Assembly: GCA_016715505.1 (NCBI GenBank)
Contig: JADJZY010000032.1
Location: 186,001-250,000 of the forward strand
DNA from: Bacteroidota bacterium
GTDB taxonomy: Bacteria > Bacteroidota > Bacteroidia > Chitinophagales > Chitinophagaceae
Direction of reading: 5' to 3'
DNA length: 64,000 nucleotides
Positions 40,540 through 49,126 of the stretch are shown here, piece after piece. Every line of letters starts with the position of its first letter. Position 1 is the stretch's first letter. The position numbers and the translations under genes were made by a program. Below the pieces are notes generated by a model. The model made no database searches and had not been told where the DNA came from. It saw only the letters and a program-made list of their open reading frames with translations.

Positions 40540-40959
40540 TTACTGCATGTTTTGTAAGGGTATTCGTATTTTGTACTGAGCTCCGTCGCGTTGAAGCACA
40601 TATCGGCCGGGTAAAATGCTTCGCTTATTAATCTTCAAGGCCGTACGCAATGATTCGGGTAATTCAATGGCTTCTTCAAAATCTACCTTGCTTTGATTTT
40701 CGAAATAAACCAAGGCTTCCGATTGTTTCAGCTTTAAATCATCGAAAGAAATCATCAGCTCCAGGTAAGCCTGATGATCATCGTAACGAAAAACGATATT
40801 CAATGAAGATGCGCTTTTTTCGGTGTTTAAACAGAGTCCAAGCTTTTTGCAATCCTGGCTTTTACGACCAATTCGCCCATGGGTGGTCGATTCAATCACG
40901 CCTGCCTGTGTGAGCAAAAACAAGGTATTGAATAATAAAGTTAAAGTAGTTGTTTTCAT
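40540..40959 (-). CDS. small secreted protein, unknown function
   Basis: 139 residues with an N-terminal signal peptide (MKTTTLTLLFNTLFLLTQAG). The mature part is mixed, with SQDCKKLGLCLNTEKSASS (two cysteines seven residues apart), a beta-rich middle (SLNIVFRYDDHQAYLELMI) and LPGRYVLQRDGAQYKIRIP near the end. No family is recognised. It is the first gene of an apparent three-gene unit with the outer-membrane-like protein and response regulator 1. A pair of direct repeats lies 48-77 bases upstream, suggesting control by the LytTR regulators. Confidence 0.65.
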   Translation of the reverse strand: MKTTTLTLLFNTLFLLTQAGVIESTTHGRIGRKSQDCKKLGLCLNTEKSASSLNIVFRYDDHQAYLELMISFDDLKLKQSEALVYFENQSKVDFEEAIELPESLRTALKINKRSILPGRYVLQRDGAQYKIRIPLQNMQ

Positions 40960-41006
40960 AATCCTGATACAAACATAAAGCGGGCATTCAGGTAAATGAT
41001 ATACAA

Positions 41007-41036
41007 TTGAGTAAACGAATGAATAATTGAGTGAAA
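41007..41036. promoter_or_regulatory. direct repeat pair, candidate LytTR binding site
   Basis: TTGAGTAAAC (41007-41016) and TTGAGTGAAA (41027-41036) repeat with a 20-bp period, two helical turns, 48 bases upstream of the small secreted protein start. LytTR regulators bind pairs of roughly 9-bp direct repeats with similar spacing. The rest of the gap 40960-41298 holds no gene that I can see. Confidence 0.5.
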
Positions 41037-41298
41037 GCGGAAAAGTATCTGTTAACCAACATCAATAGTTTGAGAATCAGCCCCAGCCGGGCAATTCTTT
41101 GATCTGTTGACCATGAGAAGCAGGCATTTTTTTCGGAGGGCGCTGTTAACCTGATTGTATGGTCTTAGGAAATTTGCCTAGGTGCACTGCGAAAAGCAGG
41201 TGGGTAGATCAAGAGAAATTGAAGGCATCTTCCTCCTTCCAAATAAACCGTTAAATGGACCTCAACCGATGGATACTAAAACAATATTTTATCTTGAA

Positions 41299-41998
41299 TC
41301 ATTTTTTTCTGCCCGCAGCAATAGGTATTTCACTTCCATCTTTCATGAGCAGACTGCCATTTTTGGAACGTAAAATTTTTTCAACTTGCTGAATATTGAT
41401 GATATGCGATTTGTGCACGCGAACAAACATTTCGGGTGGTAATTTCAGTTCGTACTCTTTGAGCGTTTTGGTAACCGTGTGGCACTGTCCGCCTTCTGTA
41501 TAAATTTTGGTATAATTGCTCATTCCTTCGAGCCGTATGATTTGCTTGGCAACCGCAATCACCAACTTATTTGCCGAAGGCAAGGCCAAATAAAAATCAG
41601 TACTTTGTTCGTTCACTTGATTTTCGGAAGTGCGCTCCGATTTTAACTTCACGGCTTTCACTACAGCATCCCGAAACTCAGATATTCTGACCGGTTTCAA
41701 CAAATAATCGATGACGGAATTTTTAATGGCTTTGAGAGCATAATTTTCGTAAGCGGTTACCATCACCACCATCACAGGAATTTCGGCGATGGCTTCGAGG
41801 ATATCAAAGGCTGTTTGATTGTGGATTTGAATATCCAAAAACATCAAATCGGGCTTTTGATTCAGGCAAATATCAATGGCATCATCCACATTATCGGCTT
41901 TGGCAATGATTTCTACTTCGGGGTAATATTTGGCCGAAAGAGACTCAAGCAAAACAATATTCAAGGTGTTCATCATCAACGATTAAAGTACGCAGCAT
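41299..41998 (-). CDS. LytTR-family response regulator 2 (frameshifted near the start)
   Basis: Paralogue of regulator 1. From the ATG at 41998 the chain reads MLRTLIVDDE; after a one-base break near 41968 it continues TLNIVLLESLSAKYYPEVE. Then come LMFLDIQIHNQTAFDIL (phospho-acceptor Asp), DYLLKPVRISEFRDAV (conserved Lys), and the LytTR domain IIRLEGMSNYTKIYTEG, TKTLKEYELKLPPEMFVRVHKSHIINI and KNGSLLMKDGSEIPIAAGRKK. About 233 residues. No histidine kinase is encoded in the window. The gene is separated by 340 bases from the secreted-protein unit and has its own direct repeats upstream. Confidence 0.92.
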
Positions 41999-42075
41999 AA
42001 CAAAAAAAACGAGTGTTTTCAATGAATAAAATGTAGTCAAATATATAATGAATGCATAAATTATCCGAAAAACTG

Positions 42076-42106
42076 TATTCGAATCCTCAAAAAAATATAC
42101 GAATCC
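42076..42106. promoter_or_regulatory. direct repeat pair upstream of response regulator 2
   Basis: TATTCGAATCC (42076-42086) and TATACGAATCC (42096-42106) repeat with a 20-bp period, about 80 bases before the regulator 2 start. The spacer contains an A7 run, so the true spacing may be one base off. Possible autoregulatory LytTR site. Confidence 0.45.
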
Positions 42107-42159
42107 AGACGGAAAGGTTGAAAATATTCCAGTAGGGTAGCGGAGATTTTTCTAGCTCA

Positions 42160-42252
42160 TTCGGGCGGCCGGGCACGCTATCCACTGCAAGTCCTCACCC
42201 GCTTTGGCGGGCTCCGGGCTTTTCGTTCCTATCGTTGCCGCAGTGCTGCAGA
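42160..42252. repeat. GC-rich intergenic element with internal hairpins
   Basis: An abrupt GC-rich block in an AT-rich gap. It contains the small hairpin CCCGCTTTGGCGGG (42198-42211), the string TTTTCGTTCCTATCG and a CTGCAG-like end. No open frame covers it. From memory, similar strings (GCTATCC..TGCAAGTC..TTTTCGTTCCTATC) recur between genes in Bacteroidota genomes, which would make this a dispersed element or a structured RNA. Unverified. Confidence 0.5.
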
Positions 42253-42377
42253 TTCAAATTTTTGGGCCATTGAAGAAATAGAACTTAGTCAGTCAACATA
42301 TTTTATGAGAATGACCTTTTTGCAGATTATTCTATTTCATGAAGTAAAGCGCAGAATTCGTGATGGAAATTTTTATC

Positions 42378-42402
42378 AAAAAAAAACCGCCTTTCAGCGG
42401 TT
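42378..42402 (-). terminator. terminator after tRNA-Arg
   Basis: On the minus strand a 6-bp stem (AACCGC/GCGGTT) with a 6-base loop is followed by a long T run, five bases after the tRNA. Confidence 0.75.
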
Positions 42403-42407
42403 AGCGG

Positions 42408-42481
42408 TGATCCCGTTTGGATTCGAACCAAAGACCTACAGCTTAGAAGGCTGTTGCTCTATCCAACTGAGCTACGAGACC
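42408..42481 (-). tRNA. tRNA-Arg (TCT)
   Basis: A complete 74-nt cloverleaf: acceptor GGTCTCG/CGGGATC with two G-T pairs, D arm GCTC..GAGC, anticodon stem ACAGC/GCTGT with loop CTTCTAA (anticodon TCT), T arm TTTGG TTCGAAT CCAAA, discriminator A. CCA is not encoded. A terminator follows. Confidence 0.95.
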
Positions 42482-42616
42482 ATTTAAAAATCGGTGGGCA
42501 AATATATCATATTTTTATATAATCCTGAATTGAATTAAACAAACAATTCTAATTTGAGCAATAGGGCAAAAAACTTAGAACGAAATAAAAACCTGTTGTT
42601 GCTTTCATTTGAACAC

Positions 42617-42646
42617 TTGAAGTCCTTGAACAATTGGATATGTTTG
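42617..42646 (+). promoter_or_regulatory. promoter of the nucleoside permease gene
   Basis: TTG (42617-42619), a 19-base spacer and TATGTTTG (42639-42646) fit the Bacteroidota promoter pattern, 49 bases before the ATG at 42695. Confidence 0.55.
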
Positions 42647-42694
42647 GAGTTTAGGTGCATAAACTATAGATTTACCGAACATAAAAACAAGCAA

Positions 42695-43942
42695 ATGCAG
42701 ATTAAATTTAGGTTAACCGTGATGAGCTTTATGCAATTTTTGTGTGGGAGCATGGCTCATAACTGTTAGTATTATTGGTTTGTAAACAAACAATGGAATG
42801 GTGCCGAGTTCGGTGCTATTTTTTCCACCTTGGGGATTTCTTCTTTGTTTATGCCTGCACTCACCGGCATTCTGGCCGACAAGTGGATCAATGCCGAAAA
42901 ATTGTACGGCATTTTACATATCCTCACAGGTATTTGTTTAGCATTCATCCCACAAGTGAATGATGCGGGCACTTTTTTTTGGGTGATACTGGCAGCCATG
43001 ATTTGCTACATGCCTACGATTTCACTCTCTAATTCTGTTGCTTATCATATCCTGAAAGCAGAAGGCTATGATGTGGTAAAGGTATTTCCACCCATTCGTG
43101 TTTGGGGCACCGTTGGATTTATTGCTGCCATGTGGCTGACCAATTTGAGTGGCAATAAAGCTAGTGCAAATATGTTTTTGATTTCTGCAGTTTCGTCGGT
43201 TTTGTTGGGCATTTATTCTTTCAGCTTACCGAAATGTAAACCTCAGCGTTTGGTTTCGGAAAATGCAGGGGTGATCGAAATAATGGGTCTCAGTGCATTT
43301 AAATTATTCGCCAATTATAAAATGGCCTTATTTTTTATTTTTTCAATGTTTTTAGGCGCGGCACTTCAATTAACGAATATGTATGGCGACGTTTTTTTGT
43401 CGGAGTTCGCCAGTATTCCGGAATATGCCGATTCGGTGGTTGTAAAGTACAGTACTTTAATCATGTCCATTTCTCAGATTTCAGAAACCTTATTTATTCT
43501 GGCAATTCCATTCTTTCTCAAAAGGTTTGGTATTAAACAGGTCATGTTAATCAGCATGGTTGCATGGGTTTTACGTTTTGGTTTGTTTGCTTATGGCGAT
43601 CCATCATCGGGACTGTGGATGATTATTTTATCCTGTATTGTATATGGTATGGCCTTTGATTTCTTTAATATTTCCGGTTCACTTTTTGTGGAAACGACCA
43701 CTGATTCGGGTATTCGCTCGAGTGCCCAGGGTTTGTTTATGATGATGACCAATGGGGTAGGAGCGATGATGGGTAGTTCGGTGAGTGGTATATTAATTGA
43801 TCGTTTTTCACGCATGATGGTTCCAAGATTGGCATATGATTTGGCTGGTTTTGCGGCGTATGCCTTGGTGATTGCTATACTTTTTGCATTGTTGTTTAAG
43901 CACAAACATGAACCTGAAAAGTTGAATGTTTCCGGACATTGA
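42695..43942 (+). CDS. nucleoside:proton symporter, NupG-like MFS permease (frameshifted N-terminus)
   Basis: A 12-span permease of the nucleoside:H+ symporter branch of the MFS, about 416 residues. From the ATG at 42695 it reads MQIKFRLTVMSFMQF. After two one-base corrections (near 42743 and 42773) come WGAWLITVS and YWFVNKQWNGAEFGAIFSTLGISS, the standard NupG beginning. Then FMPALTGILADKW, CYMPTISLSNSVAYH, FPPIRVWGTVGFIAAMW and SSAQGLFMMMTNGVGAMMGS follow as in the family. It should import nucleosides. It is monocistronic between tRNA-Arg and the DUF1398 gene. Confidence 0.88.
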
Positions 43943-44071
43943 TTTTGGGTAAACAGTCCAGACAATTTAATTTTGGGGCCAAGAATTCATCTTTCCATAA
44001 CTCAAAATCTATGAGAGAAAAGCAATTGTTCGACCTGAACTGATAAAAAAAGATGAATAAAATTTAATAAA

Positions 44072-44461
44072 ATGTTTACGATAGAACAACTCAAGGCTGC
44101 GCACGACAAAGTAAAATCGGGTGCTGATTTTCCGGCCTATATTCAGGAAATTCTGTTATTGGGGGTTAAAAAATATGAAACCTATGTGAATGATGGAAGG
44201 ATAAATTATTATGGTCATGAAGGTTATACCATCTCGGTATCGGCCAAATATGAAACTATAGGGATTTCAGACCTGGTGCATGTGGAAAATTTTAGAGCTG
44301 GGTTACTTGCTCATCAGGCTGGTCATACAGACTATCTGACGTTTATCCAAATGTGTGCGGAAACAGGTATCGACAAATGGGAAATCAGTTTGAAAGAAAT
44401 GACATGCACTTATTTTGATCGATTAGGTCAGGCAATTTTGGTTGAAAAAATACCCTCTTAA
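44072..44461 (+). CDS. DUF1398 family protein
   Basis: A 129-residue intact protein. MFTIEQLKAAHDKVKSGADFP, LLGVKKYETYVNDGRINYYG and FIQMCAETGIDKWEISLKEMTCTYFD are typical of DUF1398 (YbcV-like), a small family of unknown function found in many bacteria. Despite an old label as a phage envelope protein, nothing around it is phage-like. It appears monocistronic, with a hairpin terminator after it. Confidence 0.85.
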   Translation: MFTIEQLKAAHDKVKSGADFPAYIQEILLLGVKKYETYVNDGRINYYGHEGYTISVSAKYETIGISDLVHVENFRAGLLAHQAGHTDYLTFIQMCAETGIDKWEISLKEMTCTYFDRLGQAILVEKIPS

Positions 44462-44466
44462 AGCCT

Positions 44467-44501
44467 GATTTTGCAGTTACTCATTGAGCAACTGCAAAAT
44501 C
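44467..44501 (+). terminator. hairpin after the DUF1398 gene
   Basis: A 12-bp stem (44467-44478 with 44490-44501) around an 11-base loop, with a weak T tail. The remaining gap to 44772 has no gene; it holds an AT palindrome (44658-44673) and a small dyad TTTGAC/GTCAAA (44678-44698) of unknown meaning. Confidence 0.6.
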
Positions 44502-44772
44502 TTAGGTTTATAGAAAAATTGTATTTTATTGGATTGTTGAGGAGGAATTTACGTCCGGTTTAAAGCTAAAAGTCATGGATTTATGAAGATCATTCAAATT
44601 TTATTTATAGCATTGGCATAGATATTTTGAAAATCTGTCTCTTCATATCCACTTATTTTTTTCAATTGAAAAATTACTTTGACTGTAATTCGGTCAAAAT
44701 GTATCCTTCAGAAGACAAAAACCAACGATGCGGAATAAATCGTTAAAACTTTAATTCTCGTAAAGACTAGAA

Positions 44773-45542
44773 TCAGGCAAACACCGGCTTACGTTTTTCC
44801 AAAAATGCACCACCGCCCTCCTTCATATCGGCTGTTTGAAAGCAAGCACCAAATTCCTGAATCTCCGTTTGATAACCATTCGAATGACCGGCCTGATTAA
44901 TACAGGTAATCACACGGCTAAGTGCCATGGGCGATTTGGTATTGATGATGTTTAAAATGTCTTTGGTTCTTTCCAGCAAGGATTCCTGTGTAGTAACGTG
45001 ATTGACTAAACCCCATTGCAATGCTTCGTTGGCATCCGCCATGTGAGCAGTCATACATAATTCCATGGCCTTTCCCTTACCAACAAGTGCCGTTAAACGT
45101 TGTGTGCCGCCGTATCCGGGTATCAATCCCAGATTGACTTCTGGTTGACCAAATTTCGCATTTTCACTGGCCACCCGAAAATGACAACTCATGGCCAGTT
45201 CACAACCACCACCTAATGCAAAACCATTAACCGCTGCAACAACTGGTTTGGGGCAATTTTCGATTTTATTGAATACATTCTCTTGTCCGATACGTGCTAA
45301 TTCAGCACCTCCATTTTCATCAAATTGATAAATTCCGTGATGTCTGCACCCGCCACAAATGCTTTTTGACCTGCACCAGTAAGGATGACACTTTTGATCG
45401 ATTTGTTTTGATACACTTCGTCAAATGCGGCACTTAAATCCTGAATCACATCTTTATTCAATGCATTCATTTTGTCGGGTCTGTTAATTGTAATTTGTGC
45501 AATGCCATTTTCGATTTGAAAAAGTAAGGTTTGAAATTCCAT
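44773..45542 (-). CDS. enoyl-CoA hydratase/isomerase family protein (frameshifted)
   Basis: A crotonase-fold acyl-CoA enzyme of about 257 residues. The N-terminal AQITINRPDKMNALN and the oxyanion-hole motif KAFVAGADITEF are followed, after a one-base break near 45322, by GQENVFNKIENCPKPVVAAVNGFALGGGCELAMSCHFR, split here as two motifs. The catalytic-Glu region is FGQPEVNLGLIPGYGGTQRL, and the C-terminus GACFQTADMKEGGGAFLEKRKP is standard. It most likely hydrates short-chain enoyl-CoA. It lies 21 bases after the B12-binding gene on the same strand. Confidence 0.9.
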
Positions 45543-45563
45543 GTGTTTTGATATATTTAATGA

Positions 45564-45959
45564 TTAAAATTTGACTTTTTGCTGAATGTATTGGGCAATA
45601 TCCGAAGTGGGTGTTCCCGGTGTAAAGAGTTCATCAACCCCCATTTCAATTAACTTTTTTCGATCGTCTTCTGGAATAATTCCTCCGCCGGTCAATAAAA
45701 TGTTTTGCAAATCATGGGATTTGAGCAAATCAATTAAAGCCGGAAAAACCGTCATATGCGCTCCTGATAAAATACTGACACCAATGGCATCAACATCTTC
45801 CTGCAGGGCAGTTTGTACCACCATTTCAGGGGTTTGACGTAAGCCGGTGTAAATCACTTCCATGCCGGCATCCTTGAGGGCAGAGGCGATTACTTTGGCT
45901 CCGCGGTCGTGACCAACCAGACCTATTTTGGCAATCAATACTCTAATTGGGCGTTTCAT
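45564..45959 (-). CDS. stand-alone cobalamin-binding domain protein (acyl-CoA mutase small subunit-like)
   Basis: A 131-residue protein matching the C-terminal B12-binding domain of methylmalonyl-CoA-type mutases. The start IRVLIAKIGLVGHDRGAKVIASAL contains the His that would ligate cobalt, then GLRQTPEMVVQTALQEDVDAIGVSIL, SGAHM and LLTGGGIIPEDD follow. The classical DxHxxG signature reads VxHxxG here: the Asp before the His is Val. The catalytic large subunit is not next to it; a crotonase gene follows 21 bases downstream. A role as a mutase subunit (IcmB/HcmB-like) is inferred. The Met at 45959 is chosen because homology begins there. Confidence 0.85.
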   Translation of the reverse strand: MKRPIRVLIAKIGLVGHDRGAKVIASALKDAGMEVIYTGLRQTPEMVVQTALQEDVDAIGVSILSGAHMTVFPALIDLLKSHDLQNILLTGGGIIPEDDRKKLIEMGVDELFTPGTPTSDIAQYIQQKVKF

Positions 45960-46029
45960 GATATTTAAAAATTGCGCAAACCTAACTAAATTCCTGCACA
46001 AAAGTGACAATGACCCTGTAAACAGGACC

Positions 46030-46060
46030 TTTCGAATAAGACTGCTTTCCCTTACCTTTG
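46030..46060 (+). promoter_or_regulatory. miaB promoter
   Basis: TTTC (46030-46033), a 19-base spacer and TACCTTTG (46053-46060) form a good Bacteroidota promoter. It overlaps the most upstream possible miaB start (46058), so translation must start downstream (46079 or 46106). Confidence 0.6.
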
Positions 46061-46078
46061 AATGTTCAATTTTATTAC

Positions 46079-47491
46079 ATGTTCGATCATACTTCCAGCA
46101 AACAAATGGATGAGTCGGTTCAGGGCCGGCCTTTTCGTTCATCGGTGAATGCGCATTCCTCCCGCAAATATTATATCGAAAGTTATGGCTGCGCAATGAA
46201 TTTTAACGACAGTGAGATTGTGGCCTCTATTTTACATGAACAAGGTTATGGGGCTGTAACAGAGCCGGATCAAGCCGATTTGTTATTGGTCAATACTTGT
46301 TCCATTCGGGAAAAAGCTGAGCAAACTATTCGACATCGTTTAATGCATTTTAAGGGATTTAAGAAAAAGAATCCCAGACTGTTAGTGGGCATTTTGGGTT
46401 GTATGGCCGAAAGATTGAAAGAAAGCCTTTTGGAGCAGGAAAAGCTCGTTGATTTGGTGATTGGCCCCGATGCATATCGAACATTACCGGCATTGATTGC
46501 CGAAGCAGATGGTGGTCAGAAAGCCATCAATGTTTTGCTAAGCCGCGAGGAGACATATGCTGACATTAACCCGATTCGTTTAGACCAAAATGGGGTAAGC
46601 AGTTTTGTTAGTATCATGCGGGGATGCAATAATATGTGTAGTTTTTGTGTCGTGCCGTTTACCCGAGGCAGGGAACGCAGCAGAGATGCTTATTCGATCG
46701 TTGCTGAGGCCCGTGATTTATTTGAACAAGGATATCGTGAAGTAACGCTTTTAGGACAGAATGTAGATAGTTATCGATGGCAAAATCCGGAAACGGAAGA
46801 GGTGGTCAGCTTTGCCGGATTGCTTGAAAAAGTAGCCTTGATACATCCTGATTTGAGAATTCGTTATAGTACCTCCCATCCAAAAGATATTACTGATGAT
46901 GTTCTAAAAACGATGGCTAAATATGATAATATTTGTAAGTATATCCATTTGCCAATACAAAGCGGGAGTACCCGAATATTGCAATTGATGAACAGAACAT
47001 ACACCAAAGAATGGTATTTGCACAAGATAGATCGGATACGGGAAATTCTGCCTGGATGTGCCATCAGTACAGATATTATCACGGGTTTTTGCAGTGAGAC
47101 GGAAGAGGATCATCAGCAAACCCTCGAAGTGATTGAATACGTAAAATATGAATTGGCCTATACCTATGAGTATAGTGAAAGATCAGGAACCTTGGCGGCA
47201 AGAAGGTATCCGGATGATATTCCGGCGGAGGTCAAAAATAAAAGATTAAACGAAATTATCGCCCTGCATCGTAGTCATAGTGAACAAAAGAACAAAGATG
47301 AAATTGGGAAAATACATCGCGTACTCGTCGAAGGGCCATCTAAAAAGAATTCGGAAGAGTGGTGTGGAAGAACAGACACCAATAAAATGGTGATTTTCCC
47401 AAAAGGACATGCGCAGAAATGTCAGTTTGTCAATGTACGGATTACGGATGCCACATCGGGTACTTTGAGAGGAGAAATTATCGGAAATTAA
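46079..47491 (+). CDS. miaB: tRNA-2-methylthio-N6-dimethylallyladenosine synthase
   Basis: A radical-SAM methylthiotransferase that modifies i6A37 of tRNAs. About 470 residues, intact. The UPF0004 domain has YYIESYGCAMNFNDSE, LLVNTCSIREKAEQ and GILGCMAERLK with the three auxiliary-cluster cysteines. The radical-SAM CxxxCxxC is in IMRGCNNMCSFCVVPFTRGRERS (about residue 182), followed by LLGQNVDSY. A C-terminal TRAM domain (VEGPSKKNSEEWCGRTDTNK) ends the protein. The ATG at 46079 fits the promoter; 46106 is an alternative. Confidence 0.95.
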   Translation: MFDHTSSKQMDESVQGRPFRSSVNAHSSRKYYIESYGCAMNFNDSEIVASILHEQGYGAVTEPDQADLLLVNTCSIREKAEQTIRHRLMHFKGFKKKNPRLLVGILGCMAERLKESLLEQEKLVDLVIGPDAYRTLPALIAEADGGQKAINVLLSREETYADINPIRLDQNGVSSFVSIMRGCNNMCSFCVVPFTRGRERSRDAYSIVAEARDLFEQGYREVTLLGQNVDSYRWQNPETEEVVSFAGLLEKVALIHPDLRIRYSTSHPKDITDDVLKTMAKYDNICKYIHLPIQSGSTRILQLMNRTYTKEWYLHKIDRIREILPGCAISTDIITGFCSETEEDHQQTLEVIEYVKYELAYTYEYSERSGTLAARRYPDDIPAEVKNKRLNEIIALHRSHSEQKNKDEIGKIHRVLVEGPSKKNSEEWCGRTDTNKMVIFPKGHAQKCQFVNVRITDATSGTLRGEIIGN

Positions 47492-47641
47492 TTCCTCAAA
47501 AAGTAGTGGAAATTCAAATGTTCAAGGATGCCCCTGAGCTAAGGACCTATTTAAATCTGAGTATATTACAGGATAATAAATTCTCCTAAAGAATCAAAAA
47601 ATAAGATAAACGGGCGCAAAAAATTCTAGAATGCCCAAGCA

Positions 47642-47875
47642 CTAAAGCATTGTAATTTCTGCGGGATTGTGTAATGCCTGCATCACTTTTTCGATGGATT
47701 TTGAATGCGGGGCCAGCTCGATTTCCTGAAAATCCTGAATGCCGCTTTTAAGCATTTCTATTTCCATTTGAAGTTCAGCCGATTCATTGATGGCCTGATG
47801 AATGCTTTGATATTGTTCCGGTTCACATTCATTAAAAAGATAAAGTAATAAGTCGTCGGATGTAAATTTTTGCAT
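47642..47875 (-). CDS. small protein, possible anti-sigma-like N-terminal domain
   Basis: 77 residues from the Met at 47875 (MQKFTSDDLLLYLFNECEPEQ). An acidic, helical protein; the FTSDDLLLYLFNE start resembles small Bacteroidota proteins of anti-sigma or cytoplasmic zinc-finger-like families, but it lacks the His/Cys zinc site. No membrane span. It is convergent with miaB and alone on its strand. Function not recognised; a longer start at 47914 is possible. Confidence 0.55.
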   Translation of the reverse strand: MQKFTSDDLLLYLFNECEPEQYQSIHQAINESAELQMEIEMLKSGIQDFQEIELAPHSKSIEKVMQALHNPAEITML

Positions 47876-48072
47876 GTATTGAAATTTGAATTTATAAACG
47901 CCGCTATCAAGCACTCAGTATGCCCCCTTTGTGCATTAACATGTAAATAACAAAATTATCTCGGAAATACCTGATTTGTACAATGCCATCCAGACAGATT
48001 GCAAACAACATAGGCCTAAAAGGATTAGCATTCAGACTTATCCATTTGTTTTCATACAGCAGCAATCTTCTT

Positions 48073-48795
48073 TTAACGGAAATTAACTGGAGGCGTCACT
48101 TTAAAGGTGGATTCGGGAAAAACCGGATTTATTTTAATCAGGGTAATGAGTTGTTCACCGAAAGAACCCGTGATGGAACGTGGAAATATCAGGCCTTCCG
48201 GTGTAGGTCGATAATCGTCGAATATTTTGTTATTATCTGCATCGGTATTGACTTCGGTCATCCGTCGAATTAAATAGGTTTTTGTGTCCAATAGGCAAAT
48301 AAAGCTTCTACCTGATGGATAATGGATTTGAAATTTAAAATATTCCTTTTCTCCTTCATACATCAAATCCATCATTTGAATATTGATTCCTTTTTCGCGA
48401 TAAGCAATAAAGGGGTCGTCATAATCCAGGTCAATTTTGGCCAATTCTAATTCTGAACTGTCCATTCCTTCCACCTTATCCCGGGTGTCTGGCATATACT
48501 TCCAACCGCCTTGAGGTGTATATAGAATGTAGAACTCATGATCTTTGTAAGCTGGTACGCGCGATTCAAATTTAAAATCGTTGCGGTATGATTTGTTGCG
48601 GATAATTTTCCGACTCACTTTCATTGTTCCAGCATCTGAGGCAATTTGATATTCAATTAAAACGGATTTGACTTTGGTCCAATTGGATTCTCCACCAATG
48701 GCTTTCAGATGATTTTGGATAATTTCCTCCTGTGTTTGTGCCTTGATCGGTAATACAAATTCAAGCATAAAAAGAAACAAAATCAGTAATCTCAT
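48073..48795 (-). CDS. exported LolA-like/outer-membrane lipoprotein-sorting-type protein
   Basis: About 240 residues with a signal peptide (LLILFLFMLEFVLPIKAQ). The mature part starts QEEIIQNHLKAIGGESNWTKVKSVLIEY and has KIIRNKSYRNDF, PQGGWKYMPDT and DTKTYLIRRM, typical of the LolA/LppX-like fold proteins that Bacteroidota encode in several copies. It probably acts in the periplasm on lipids or lipoproteins. The Met at 48795 follows a -7-like TAAATTTG (48801-48808) by five bases; another, TATCTTTG, is at 48815-48822. Confidence 0.75.
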   Translation of the reverse strand: MRLLILFLFMLEFVLPIKAQTQEEIIQNHLKAIGGESNWTKVKSVLIEYQIASDAGTMKVSRKIIRNKSYRNDFKFESRVPAYKDHEFYILYTPQGGWKYMPDTRDKVEGMDSSELELAKIDLDYDDPFIAYREKGINIQMMDLMYEGEKEYFKFQIHYPSGRSFICLLDTKTYLIRRMTEVNTDADNNKIFDDYRPTPEGLIFPRSITGSFGEQLITLIKINPVFPESTFKVTPPVNFR

Positions 48796-49048
48796 GTATT
48801 CAAATTTAGTCATTCAAAGATATTGATTTGAGTCATATGAAAATCATGCTCATTCAAGGGTATGTTAGTGATGGGTATTTTAGAACTCCCGTTTTACGAC
48901 CCAAACAGAACTTCGCAATTAGTTATAAGGTCATCAGACCCTTTCTATTTCCAATCTGCTGAACCATTCAGATGTGATCATCACAATGAATGATAACTTA
49001 GCTGTAAGTTATGAAATTGCGACCAAAGCCTGTTTAGCATATATGAAC

Positions 49049-49056
49049 TACCTTTG
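49049..49056 (+). promoter_or_regulatory. -7 promoter element upstream of the PstS-like gene
   Basis: TACCTTTG, followed by GC, exactly as at miaB and atpG, about 70 bases before the ATG. No convincing -33. Apart from this, 48823-49126 shows nothing I can name. Confidence 0.5.
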
Positions 49057-49126
49057 CAAGGGTAAAAAATCAATGGAATTTTGCGTTTAAATACCAAACA
49101 ATTTTATTCCGTTAAAGAAATCAATT

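Noticed and set aside
44072..44461. Phage origin of the DUF1398 gene
   Set aside because: The old phage label of the family is not supported here: no phage genes, integrase or attachment sites nearby.
44658..44698. AT palindrome and TTTGAC/GTCAAA dyad in the gap before the crotonase gene
   Set aside because: Both are short and expected at some frequency in AT-rich DNA; no gene start is positioned for control by them.
46058..46078. Upstream start for miaB
   Set aside because: It lies inside the -7 promoter element, so it cannot be in the mRNA.
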